Below the pieces are notes generated by a model. That model was not told the origin of the DNA, did no database searches, and saw only the letters and a program-made list of their open reading frames with translations. A stretch of 21,512 bases of DNA from a virus: positions 1-21,512 of the IMG/VR virus record IMGVR_UViG_3300025543_000260; one strand, 5' to 3'. A program made the translations under genes and the position numbers. Positions 1-6,021 of this stretch are shown one piece after another (the first letter of the stretch is position 1; every line of letters begins with the position of its first letter).

Positions 1-205
1 GATATAAACCCATTGCACCACCAGCCTGAACACATACGCCTTTTCTCTTTAAATTATTTACTATCTCTTTATGAGAATGCACCCAATCACCCACAGGACC
101 ACTATGATTAGTTGGCGATGTGTAATATCCAAATGTTCCCGTGTCAATATCATCCCAAAAAAGTTCAACACCTTCTAATGTATCAATTCCTTTAACTCTT
201 TTCAT
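1..205 (-). CDS. FkbM-like SAM-dependent methyltransferase, N-terminal part (cut by window edge)
   Basis: The first 68 codons of a leftward gene are present; the rest lies outside the window. The start is the ATG at 205-203, preceded by an AAAGG ribosome binding site. The segment VCVQAGGAMGLY at about residues 57-68 resembles the SAM-binding motif I of FkbM-type methyltransferases found in T4-like phages, where it is usually followed by an acidic FEPD motif (not visible here). Such proteins would methylate a sugar or small hydroxyl substrate; the target is unknown. A TATAAATA late-promoter octamer sits about 27 bp upstream, unlike the neighbouring leftward genes, so it may be expressed late. 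The family call rests on a short motif and is moderate. Confidence 0.6.
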   Translation of the reverse strand, partial: MKRVKGIDTLEGVELFWDDIDTGTFGYYTSPTNHSGPVGDWVHSHKEIVNNLKRKGVCVQAGGAMGLY

Positions 206-232
206 TTATACCTTTCTAATGTTAATATAGAT

Positions 233-240
233 TATTTATA
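233..240 (-). promoter_or_regulatory. T4-type late promoter octamer TATAAATA, leftward
   Basis: An exact TATAAATA is read on the minus strand about 27 bp before the ATG of the partial methyltransferase gene. T4-type late promoters have this -10 octamer, recognised by the phage sigma factor gp55, and no -35 box. It is the only late-type octamer found upstream of a leftward gene. Confidence 0.6.
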
Positions 241-244
241 TGGT

Positions 245-544
245 TCAACTATAAGCCATACCAACAACTATTTGTTCATCATCCAGTAGTTTTATGAGTA
301 CTGCAGAAAACATGCTATCGACATATATTCCAGACCAACCAGCTTTTTCTAATTCACCATCAGGTTCAACACGCATGAAACCAGATAGGTGATACCACCA
401 ACCCCTATATTTAAAGAAACCATCAAGATTTTCATCGTCAAGATAATCGAACATATCTTCAAGTACGCTTTCAGGAACCTCATTACGATATTTTAGGTAA
501 CGTGGGTGATTATTTGTTGTGATAGTCATTTCAGAATTGCTCAT
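245..544 (-). CDS. small uncharacterised orphan protein (99 aa)
   Basis: A 99-residue acidic, soluble-looking protein with no signal peptide or membrane segment. The core contains LDGFFKYRGWWYHLSGFM and, near the C-terminus, DSMFSAVLIKLLDDEQ. I believe similar Trp/Tyr-rich short proteins occur widely in phages and plasmids without assigned function, but I cannot name a family. The ATG at 544-542 is preceded by GAGGAAGGAAG, a good ribosome binding site. It lies 61 bp downstream of the 606-1028 gene with no terminator between, so they probably share the promoter at 1061-1089. A TGCTATAGA extended -10 in the gap could give a second start, but no -35 is seen. Confidence 0.75.
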   Translation of the reverse strand: MSNSEMTITTNNHPRYLKYRNEVPESVLEDMFDYLDDENLDGFFKYRGWWYHLSGFMRVEPDGELEKAGWSGIYVDSMFSAVLIKLLDDEQIVVGMAYS

Positions 545-605
545 AAATAACTTCCTTCCTCAATTTTTTGATTTCTTCTATAGCAAGTGTACATGTATCC
601 GCATG

Positions 606-1028
606 TTAAACTCCTGTATACTGATATGCTCTATCATAATCACCAATGCTTACACGCACATACCAACCAACATTGAAGTAATCGGACTGCAGATCACTCT
701 TATCAAAATTTTCAGTATTTGTACCTTTTCCGTTCATTGCATCAGACATTTCAGAGAAGAATTTATTGATTTTTTCATCACTACCTTCTCTTTTATGACC
801 ATGTGTCTGATAGTGGTTTACTTCAGAGAAATCCCTACCATCCAATTCACAATGAATTTTCCGATCAGCATTTTCAACACCAATGAAATCCAATTCGCCT
901 GATTTTATATTCAGGATCAGTACAGAGTGATGATTAACCCTCAGTGTACCCTTAACACCATATTTATTCAATACAGCCTTGATACCCGGAGCCAATTCTT
1001 TCTTCATTTCTTGAGACATATAAGCCAT
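606..1028 (-). CDS. uncharacterised phage/plasmid orphan protein (140 aa)
   Basis: A 140-residue protein starting MAYMSQEMKKELAP, followed by a basic strand-rich region (YGVKGTLRVNHHSVLILNI) and a C-terminal part with DYFNVGWYVRVSIGDYDRAY. I recall very similar short proteins in many phages and conjugative plasmids, all without known function, which suggests a shared accessory role; no enzymatic motif is evident. The ATG at 1028-1026 follows AAGGA at suitable spacing. It is the first gene after an early-type promoter (1061-1089) and probably co-transcribed with the 245-544 gene. Confidence 0.8.
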   Translation of the reverse strand: MAYMSQEMKKELAPGIKAVLNKYGVKGTLRVNHHSVLILNIKSGELDFIGVENADRKIHCELDGRDFSEVNHYQTHGHKREGSDEKINKFFSEMSDAMNGKGTNTENFDKSDLQSDYFNVGWYVRVSIGDYDRAYQYTGV

Positions 1029-1060
1029 TTGGTTTTCCTTTTGTTTCTCTCTATAACCTT

Positions 1061-1089
1061 ACATTAGTCTATTTTCAAATTAATGTCAA
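1061..1089 (-). promoter_or_regulatory. early-type sigma70 promoter (class 2 cassette)
   Basis: On the minus strand: -35 TTGACA (1089-1084), 17-bp spacer, -10 TAATGT (1066-1061), then a leader with GGTTATAGAGAGAAAC. The same box pair and leader recur at 7578-7606 and 8858-8886. The -35 overlaps the stop codon of the upstream 1086-1274 gene. It drives the 606-1028 gene. Confidence 0.7.
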
Positions 1090-1274
1090 CAGAGAATAAA
1101 ATCTTTTATAGTGGCTTGGAATCCATACCAGCGTGGTGCAGGATTATTACTCATTAGATCAGCATACTCAGCCCATTCAGCCCTACCCTGATCATCAAAA
1201 CGGAAAACCCTATTTCCATCTTCTTCAATCCAAGAACCACCAGCCAGCGTAGAAAATTTAACAACAATACCCAT
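1086..1274 (-). CDS. small unknown protein (62 aa)
   Basis: A 62-residue acidic protein, unrecognised. The ATG at 1274-1272 is chosen over an in-frame TTG two codons upstream because AAGGAG lies 7 bp before the ATG. The sequence shows a charged middle (WIEEDGNRVFRFDDQGR) and aromatic residues, no membrane segment. It is the third gene of a likely operon (1726 to 1086) driven by the promoter at 1764-1792. Confidence 0.6.
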   Translation of the reverse strand: MGIVVKFSTLAGGSWIEEDGNRVFRFDDQGRAEWAEYADLMSNNPAPRWYGFQATIKDFILC

Positions 1275-1293
1275 TTTCAATCTCCTTTTAAAT

Positions 1294-1464
1294 TCAATTT
1301 TTTGGTGGTTTTCTTAATGAAGCAAGAAATAATATTTTTGGTTCATCTTCACGATAAATTTTTAACCATTTAGATGCATCATCAGTATTTGTAGCTCGTT
1401 CTTTAACCCAAAAACATCCATTTGCTGGTGTATAACGATAAGCCCAAATGTAGAGGTTTGTCAT
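1294..1464 (-). CDS. small unknown protein (56 aa)
   Basis: A 56-residue ORF beginning MTNLYIWAYRYTPANG and ending LRKPPKN. The start ATG at 1464-1462 is preceded by GGAGATTGATT, the same ribosome-binding leader used by other genes of this block. It fits between its neighbours (13 bp after the upstream stop, 19 bp before the next start). Several Trp/Tyr residues and a charged middle (WVKERAT) suggest a small folded soluble protein. Function unknown. Confidence 0.6.
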   Translation of the reverse strand: MTNLYIWAYRYTPANGCFWVKERATNTDDASKWLKIYREDEPKILFLASLRKPPKN

Positions 1465-1477
1465 AATCAATCTCCAA

Positions 1478-1726
1478 TCAATTTACTACATATGTTTCAT
1501 TCAAGATGTAGTATATTCCACACCAATCACCATCTTTATTCAATGGGATCACATCGACCATGAAAGCATTGGTTTCATTTTTCCGTACCCATGCTGTTGC
1601 TCCATGCAGGAAGTTATAAGACATACCTGATATCGTAGCTTCAGGAAAAACCTTAACCATTGCTGACAACATATCAATGGTTTTCAATTCAAAACCTTCT
1701 GGTCCTTTTCCTACTGGTTCGATCAT
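1478..1726 (-). CDS. small unknown protein (82 aa)
   Basis: An 82-residue protein starting MIEPVGKGPEGFELKTIDML, with mixed alpha/beta character and no recognisable motif. The start at 1726 is fixed by AGGAG 9 bp upstream in a leader identical to that of the 2034-2288 gene. It is the first gene of the 1726-1086 operon, under the promoter at 1764-1792. Confidence 0.65.
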   Translation of the reverse strand: MIEPVGKGPEGFELKTIDMLSAMVKVFPEATISGMSYNFLHGATAWVRKNETNAFMVDVIPLNKDGDWCGIYYILNETYVVN

Positions 1727-1792
1727 AATCTAATCTCCTGTTTGTTTCTCAATCTCTATGATCAATATAGGCTATTTTCAAATTAATGTCAA
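1724..1792 (-). repeat. 69-bp promoter/leader repeat, copy 1
   Basis: The sequence from the -35 box to the ATG (69 bp) is identical to 2286-2354. It contains promoter, leader, ribosome binding site and start codon. Shorter, diverged relatives lie upstream of the genes starting at 8416, 8825, 7540 and 1028. Confidence 0.9.
1764..1792 (-). promoter_or_regulatory. early-type sigma70 promoter (class 1 cassette)
   Basis: Minus strand: -35 TTGACA (1792-1787), 17-bp spacer, -10 TATATT (1769-1764). These are near-consensus host sigma70 boxes. It drives the gene starting at 1726. Confidence 0.8.
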
Positions 1793-1815
1793 CAGCCTAT
1801 ATTCAAATAAATCAT

Positions 1816-2010
1816 TTATTCCAGTGTTTCGTCACAAACTACCTCGAAAGCATATATCTCTCTTTGCCTATAAACATCTGCAAGCGCATCACGTGTTAAA
1901 CAAAACATATAATATGCATCATCTTCATCCAGAACATAACAACATTCCATCCTGATTAATGCTTCCATCATGATAAAATTTTCACTTTCTAACTGTTCAA
2001 TCCTTGTCAT
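1816..2010 (-). CDS. small unknown protein (64 aa)
   Basis: A 64-residue acidic protein starting MTRIEQLESENFIMMEALIRM, likely largely helical, with two adjacent cysteines (ECCYVLDEDDAYYMFC). The ATG at 2010 is chosen over an upstream in-frame TTG because GGAGATTGATT stands directly before it. It lies 23 bp downstream of the 2034-2288 gene and is probably its operon partner. No family recognised. Confidence 0.65.
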   Translation of the reverse strand: MTRIEQLESENFIMMEALIRMECCYVLDEDDAYYMFCLTRDALADVYRQREIYAFEVVCDETLE

Positions 2011-2033
2011 AATCAATCTCCTGTTTGTTTCAA

Positions 2034-2288
2034 TTAATCAGTAACCCAATCATTGAAGCGTTCATCTGCATAAAATTCAATTTCTTCAATTTCCATATAG
2101 AGTGATTCAATATATTCTTCACATGCAATTCTAACATCATATTCAAGATCAGTTGAAAATATGTTTGTTTCTTTCATCTCATTTTTAGCTTCTTCGATTT
2201 TAGCCAAACGGTTTGTAATATCATTCATATACGTAAACTTACCCAATTTCATCATATTTGAAGCTGCTGGAAAATTATAAGTTGTCAT
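2034..2288 (-). CDS. small unknown acidic protein (84 aa)
   Basis: An 84-residue, Glu-rich, probably helical protein: residues 25-50 (ITNRLAKIEEAKNEMKE...) and the C-terminal half (EEYIESLYMEIEEIEFYADE) look amphipathic. No motif known to me. The start at 2288 follows AGGAG in the 69-bp repeated leader. First gene after the promoter at 2326-2354. Confidence 0.7.
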   Translation of the reverse strand: MTTYNFPAASNMMKLGKFTYMNDITNRLAKIEEAKNEMKETNIFSTDLEYDVRIACEEYIESLYMEIEEIEFYADERFNDWVTD

Positions 2289-2354
2289 AATCTAATCTCC
2301 TGTTTGTTTCTCAATCTCTATGATCAATATAGGCTATTTTCAAATTAATGTCAA
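2286..2354 (-). repeat. 69-bp promoter/leader repeat, copy 2
   Basis: Perfect copy of 1724-1792, covering -35 box through start codon. Flanking sequence on both sides differs from copy 1. Confidence 0.9.
2326..2354 (-). promoter_or_regulatory. early-type sigma70 promoter (class 1), divergent from the gp15 late promoter
   Basis: Minus strand: TTGACA (2354-2349), 17-bp spacer, TATATT (2331-2326). The outer end of the -35 lies 10 bp from the rightward late octamer at 2365. Confidence 0.8.
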
Positions 2355-2364
2355 ACCCTTTTTC

Positions 2365-2372
2365 CATAAATA
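2365..2372 (+). promoter_or_regulatory. late promoter octamer CATAAATA before gp15
   Basis: CATAAATA differs from the T4 late consensus only in the first base, as do the octamers before gp18 and gp19 here. It lies 28 bp before the gp15 ATG. Confidence 0.6.
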
Positions 2373-2400
2373 ATAGGTAATTACAAGGATTTATATTAAT

Positions 2401-3189
2401 ATGACAACATCAAGCTATTTTTATCACGGTTTATTAAAAAAGTCAGTTCAAATTTTTGGCTCAAGATTCAACGATATCCAAATTAAAAGAGAATCATCAA
2501 CTGATGTTGTAGGTCAAACTATCAATGTGCCAATTCAATATGCACCAATTCAAAAAGAATTAGCCAGACTACAGGCAGATGCTGATGGTAAAAGATCATC
2601 AAATATTATCTATCCAAGAATGTCATTTGAAATAACTGATATCCAGAGAGATACAGTAAGGTCAATATCCAAAAACAAAAGAACAAGCACGGCTGAAAGC
2701 AATCATTATGTTGGTACACCATACAACCTAACATTTCAATTAAATGTTGTAGGAAAAAATATGGAAGACACACTAAAAGTTGTAGAACAAATCCTACCAT
2801 ATTTCAACCCAAATTTAGGTATTTCTGCTATGTTGATCGATAATAGCACGGAAGTTTTTAGTATTCCTTTAGAACTTCAATCAGTGTCCTTGAATGATAC
2901 ATATGAGGGTGATTTCATAACACGTAGAGCTATTATTTGGAATCTTATATTTGTAATGAGATATCAATTTTTTGGTCCTTCGAATGATAGTTCATTAATT
3001 AAATTTGTACAAACAAATATATATTCAGACCCTGCAATGCTAGAAAAAGATATTGAATATACAACATATCCGGGTTTAACTGCAAATGGTACTCCAACAT
3101 CAAACAGTGAAATCGCAATACCATATGCAAACGTGAATATTGATGATGATTATGGATTCATACACACATCAGATGAGTACCCAACATGA
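2401..3189 (+). CDS. 15: gp15-like tail completion / sheath stabiliser protein
   Basis: A 262-residue protein matching the size (about 270) and position of T4 gp15, the hexameric terminator that caps the tail tube and sheath and joins tail to head. Recognisable features are the N-terminal SYFYHGLLKKSVQIFGSRFNDIQI, the IPRM/NVPIQYAP type strand region, VVEQILPYFNPNLG (very like T4's VEQILPYFQP) at about residues 126-139, and a C-terminal RRAIIWNLIFVMRYQFFGP segment like T4's RRRIEWSLTFEV. The ATG is preceded by AAGGAT at a rather long spacing (12 bp). The stop overlaps the next start as ATGA, so the downstream gene is translationally coupled. Confidence 0.9.
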   Translation: MTTSSYFYHGLLKKSVQIFGSRFNDIQIKRESSTDVVGQTINVPIQYAPIQKELARLQADADGKRSSNIIYPRMSFEITDIQRDTVRSISKNKRTSTAESNHYVGTPYNLTFQLNVVGKNMEDTLKVVEQILPYFNPNLGISAMLIDNSTEVFSIPLELQSVSLNDTYEGDFITRRAIIWNLIFVMRYQFFGPSNDSSLIKFVQTNIYSDPAMLEKDIEYTTYPGLTANGTPTSNSEIAIPYANVNIDDDYGFIHTSDEYPT

Positions 3190-3704
3190 TTAATTTCAAA
3201 CAGTATCTAGAAGAAGGTCGTGATGCTCCATTATATCACACAACAGAAATAGAAACCGCAACATCTATTATTAAAGATGATCTAATTAAACCATTCACAA
3301 CACAAAGTTTTGCAACAAAACGTAATGAAAAAATATCTTATAAATTTGTAAAAGGTGTTTCATTAACCAGATCATTGAATTTTGCTAAAGCATTTAGGGG
3401 TGAATACGTTATAATTTTTGAATTTGATCAAAGTAAATTGGTACATAATCATCAAATAGTACCATTTAATTTTTTTGCTGCAGGAGCAGAGGCCCATGGT
3501 TCTGATTCACCAGCAAGATTTTCTAAAAAAGAAGATAATATCTTAAATGAACACGAAGAGTTTTTAGTTGGTCCAATCAAGAATGTTAACAAATATATAA
3601 CAAAAATCATCGTTACACCATCAGTATTTAGTCAATTATCAACATTTAAAAACATATTAAATCATCCAAAACTATATGTAAATGGGAAATTTATAAATAA
3701 ATAA
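3186..3704 (+). CDS. putative ART-fold internal (capsid-targeted) protein
   Basis: A 172-residue protein coupled to gp15 by an ATGA overlap. Residues 1-10 (MINFKQYLEE) closely resemble the T4 capsid targeting sequence MKTYQEFIAE that carries internal proteins and Alt into the prohead and is cut off after Glu10 by gp21; L8-E9-E10 fits the L/I-x-E cut rule. The rest has the layout of ADP-ribosyltransferase-like folds: LYHTT (residues 16-20), VSLTRSLNFAKAF (about 58-70), VIIFEFD strand, and EHEEFLVGPI (about 118-127), whose Glu could be catalytic. If true, it would be packaged and injected with DNA to modify host proteins, like T4 Alt, but it is far shorter than Alt. The targeting signal is a good visual match; the ART assignment is tentative. 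Confidence 0.55.
   Translation: MINFKQYLEEGRDAPLYHTTEIETATSIIKDDLIKPFTTQSFATKRNEKISYKFVKGVSLTRSLNFAKAFRGEYVIIFEFDQSKLVHNHQIVPFNFFAAGAEAHGSDSPARFSKKEDNILNEHEEFLVGPIKNVNKYITKIIVTPSVFSQLSTFKNILNHPKLYVNGKFINK
3692..3699 (+). promoter_or_regulatory. possible late promoter octamer before gp16
   Basis: Exact TATAAATA overlapping the end of the preceding gene, 21 bp before the gp16 ATG. The position is plausible, but it also encodes FINK codons in an AT-rich end, so it may be coincidental. Confidence 0.4.
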
Positions 3705-3720
3705 ACATGGAGAGAATAAT

Positions 3721-4134
3721 ATGAGTGATGAAATTTACAATAAAATGAATTTAGCTCCAATGAAATCAGTAGAGCTTGTCGCAACAGATAAAAATAGTGA
3801 TGATTTAGAAGATGATTTGGATGAAGTTAGATATAATATAAGAGCATTAATTGATAAAGGTGAAAAATCCTTAGAAGAGTTAATGGACCTTAGTTCACGT
3901 TCTCAGGACGTGAAGGCATATAGAGAATTTTCTGTTTTAGTGAAAGTTCTTTTGGAAGCAAATGACAAATTAATTGAGACAGCAAAAACCAGAAAAGAGC
4001 TTGCACGAACAGAAAAATCAGGTGGATCAGTAAACAATAATTTGTTTATAGGGACAACAACTGAAGCATTGAATTTTTTAAATAGTGCAAAAGACGATAA
4101 GGATGTAATTGATGGCGATTTCACAGACGGATAG
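3721..4134 (+). CDS. 16: terminase small subunit gp16
   Basis: A 137-residue acidic, helical protein directly upstream of gp17, matching the place and approximate size of T4 gp16 (about 164), the ring-forming subunit that recognises DNA and stimulates the gp17 ATPase. The central helices (DDLDEVRYNIRALIDKGEKS... and VKVLLEANDKLIETAKTRKEL) fit the coiled-coil hairpin oligomerisation core of the family. A GGAGAG site precedes the ATG. Its last 23 bp overlap the start of gp17, so the subunits are probably coupled in translation. Confidence 0.85.
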   Translation: MSDEIYNKMNLAPMKSVELVATDKNSDDLEDDLDEVRYNIRALIDKGEKSLEELMDLSSRSQDVKAYREFSVLVKVLLEANDKLIETAKTRKELARTEKSGGSVNNNLFIGTTTEALNFLNSAKDDKDVIDGDFTDG

Positions 4135-4708
4135 ATTCAAAAGAAATCCTCATTTACCAAGGGCTGGTACAGAAAAGCAATTCAGTGAATTTCAATTAAA
4201 AGAATTACTAAAGTGTAAAAATGATCCTATATATTTTGCAAAAACATATTTCAAAATTGTTCATGTGGATAAAGGGTTAATACCATTTGATTTATATGAT
4301 TATCAAGAAAAAGCAATTGAGCTTTTTCAAAATAATCGTAATATGATTATGTGTGCATCTAGACAGTGTGGTAAAACTTCATTTGCAACTGTTATTTTAC
4401 TCCATTCAGCTTTATTTAATGAAGAAAAACTCATAGCAATCCTTGCTAATAAGGGTGCGACAGCTAGAGAAATTTTAAGTCGTGTTAAAAAGGCTTATGA
4501 ACATTTACCAGATTTCATCAAAGGTGGTATTTTAGAGTGGAATAAAAGTTCCATTACCTTTGAAAATGGTTCTATAATAATGGCTGAAGCATCATCATCA
4601 GATAATATCAGAGGAAAATCATGTTTAACTGGTGATACAAGAGTGTGTGTTGAAATAAATGGTTCTTATTATTTTACTGAAATAGATAATATTATAAATA
4701 AAAAGTAA
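4112..4708 (+). CDS. 17: terminase large subunit gp17, N-terminal half fused to N-intein
   Basis: 198 residues: 170 of gp17 N-extein and 28 of intein. Walker A is SRQCGKTS (residues 83-90), the ATP-binding loop of the packaging motor; DYQEKAIELF (63-72) upstream resembles the region before the ATPase core. The extein ends at DNIRGKS (164-170), just before where the Walker B strand should follow, and Cys171 opens an intein block A (CLTGDTRV). The ORF then stops at TAA, so this protein alone lacks Walker B and the nuclease domain and cannot work. ATG at 4112 is preferred over TTG at 4109; AAGG lies about 9 bp upstream inside gp16. The complement is the gene at 5728-7122. Confidence 0.92.
   Translation: MAISQTDRFKRNPHLPRAGTEKQFSEFQLKELLKCKNDPIYFAKTYFKIVHVDKGLIPFDLYDYQEKAIELFQNNRNMIMCASRQCGKTSFATVILLHSALFNEEKLIAILANKGATAREILSRVKKAYEHLPDFIKGGILEWNKSSITFENGSIIMAEASSSDNIRGKSCLTGDTRVCVEINGSYYFTEIDNIINKK
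4622..4705 (+). other. N-intein piece (IntN, 28 aa) of a split intein
   Basis: Begins with the nucleophile Cys171 of the ORF and block A (CLTGDTRV), continues about 20 residues (EINGSYYFTEIDNIINKK region) and is ended by TAA. Block B (T-x-x-H) is not in this piece but in the C-piece, so the split is much nearer the N-terminus than in the classical DnaE type, which splits at the endonuclease site after about 100 residues. TerL split inteins with an N-piece of about 25 residues, such as AceL-TerL from an Antarctic lake metagenome, are the closest precedent I know. Confidence 0.9.
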
Positions 4709-4732
4709 GTTCGTCTATATATAAAGGTGCAT

Positions 4733-5731
4733 ATGTTCTATACAATATATAAAACTATTAATTTAATAAACAATAAAGAATATATTGGTTTTCATTCAGT
4801 AAAAACACTGAATGATATTGTATATGAGGAAAGTGTAAATGGTTCAATATTTAAAGATGGTTATTTAGGGTCTGGTAAATTAATAAAAAGAGCACTAGAG
4901 AAATATGGACCATTAAATATGAAACAAGAGCTTATATTAATAACTGATGATAGAGAGGAAGCTGAAAAATTAGAGAGTGAATTGGTCGATGTTAAATGGA
5001 CTCTTAGGGAAGATACTTATAATATAGCTTTAGGTGGTAATGTTAGAGTTATGGTAGGGAAGAATAACCCTATGTATGGTAAACCACTATCTAAAGAATC
5101 ATTAAAAAAAGCATTAGAGACCAGAAAAAGAAATGGTTATATTTTTAGTTGGGCCAAACTTATTGAAGTAGAAACAAATAAAATTTTCTATCGTTATGAT
5201 GATGTTTATGATTATTTTAATATAGAAGAAAAACAAAATAAACTTAAAAAACATAAATTATATGAATTAGTATTTAATGGTGTTATTAAGTATGAAAGTT
5301 CTTATTTACATGATATTGCAGTTAAAAGTTATTTGGAATATAACACTTTTATAGATAATAAACCAATAAGACGTGAAAAATTAGCTAAAATGACTAGTGA
5401 AAGATTTTCTGGTGTAGCAAAAAGTGAGGAATCTAATAGGAAAAGAGGAAAATCTATAAGCAAATGGATAGAAAAAAATCCTCAAGAACATAAAAAACGT
5501 ATGGATAAGATCAATAAAAATCCAGAAAAAATAAAAAAGACTGCAGATAAACATAGAGGAATGAAAAGGTCACAAGAAACAAAGGATAATATATCTAAAT
5601 CTCTAAAGGGTAAAACAGCAACCAATAAAGGAAAAAGATATATCTATAATGTGGATACATTAGATGTTAAAATGATAGACAAAAATGAAAATCTCCCAAT
5701 AGGTTGGCAGTATGGGTACAAACCCAAATGA
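4733..5731 (+). CDS. GIY-YIG homing endonuclease between the split terminase halves
   Basis: 332 residues from ATG 4733, which has AAAGG 5 bp upstream; a GTG at 4727 is less likely. The N-terminal nuclease domain has the GIY-YIG signature as YTIYK...KEYIGFHS (residues 3-22), then YLGSGKLIKRALEKYG and an acidic region EEAEKLESELVD with candidate catalytic Glu, then YNIALGGN. A NUMOD3-like DNA-binding module follows (GKNNPMYGKPLSKES), and a Lys-rich C-terminus with SQETKDNISKSLKGK is typical of Seg-type phage endonucleases. It should cut intein-free gp17 alleles and spread the whole insertion by repair. It lies in the same frame as IntN, separated by one stop and eight codons, and its TGA overlaps the next ATG. 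Confidence 0.92.
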   Translation: MFYTIYKTINLINNKEYIGFHSVKTLNDIVYEESVNGSIFKDGYLGSGKLIKRALEKYGPLNMKQELILITDDREEAEKLESELVDVKWTLREDTYNIALGGNVRVMVGKNNPMYGKPLSKESLKKALETRKRNGYIFSWAKLIEVETNKIFYRYDDVYDYFNIEEKQNKLKKHKLYELVFNGVIKYESSYLHDIAVKSYLEYNTFIDNKPIRREKLAKMTSERFSGVAKSEESNRKRGKSISKWIEKNPQEHKKRMDKINKNPEKIKKTADKHRGMKRSQETKDNISKSLKGKTATNKGKRYIYNVDTLDVKMIDKNENLPIGWQYGYKPK

Positions 5732-6021
5732 AAATTTTATCAGAAAATAAATTTAGAGATTTTGATGGCTTTGAATATATGGGAGACAAAGAAACATATA
5801 TTCTAGAGACTAACAAGACCACATTACGATGTACTAATGATCATGAGTTTTTAACTGATAATAGAGGTTGGGTAGAAGCACAAAATCTAGTTACAGGTGA
5901 TATATTATCTGGAAATGATTTTATAAGTTTCAAAAAAACCAATGTTATTGAAGATGTTTATGATGCCATAAATGTTGATGAGACTTCATCATTTTATGCA
6001 GAAGGTTTAACTGCTCATAAT
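5728..6021 (+). other. C-intein piece (IntC, 98 aa) of the split intein
   Basis: Contains block B as TNDHEFLT (Thr36, His39 of this piece), then GWVEAQNLVTGDIL typical of intein blocks, block F as DVYDAINVDETSSFYAEGL (about 76-94), and block G ending His97-Asn98, followed by Cys+1 of the extein at 6022. All residues needed for trans-splicing (Cys1 of IntN, block B His, His-Asn, Cys+1) are present. No endonuclease domain lies inside the piece. Confidence 0.92.

Noticed and set aside
519-902. Rightward 127-residue ORF
   Set aside because: Antisense to the 606-1028 gene, no ribosome binding site, composition typical of a shadow frame.
4708-5727. gp17 broken by sequencing error or pseudogene decay
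   Set aside because: Intein blocks A, B, F and G, the splice residues and all terminase motifs are intact, and the gap is filled by a complete endonuclease gene.
4622-6021. Group I intron in gp17
   Set aside because: The edges encode intein motifs (CLTGDTRV and HN before Cys) and joining at the protein level restores gp17; an intron would not code in frame with both exons this way.
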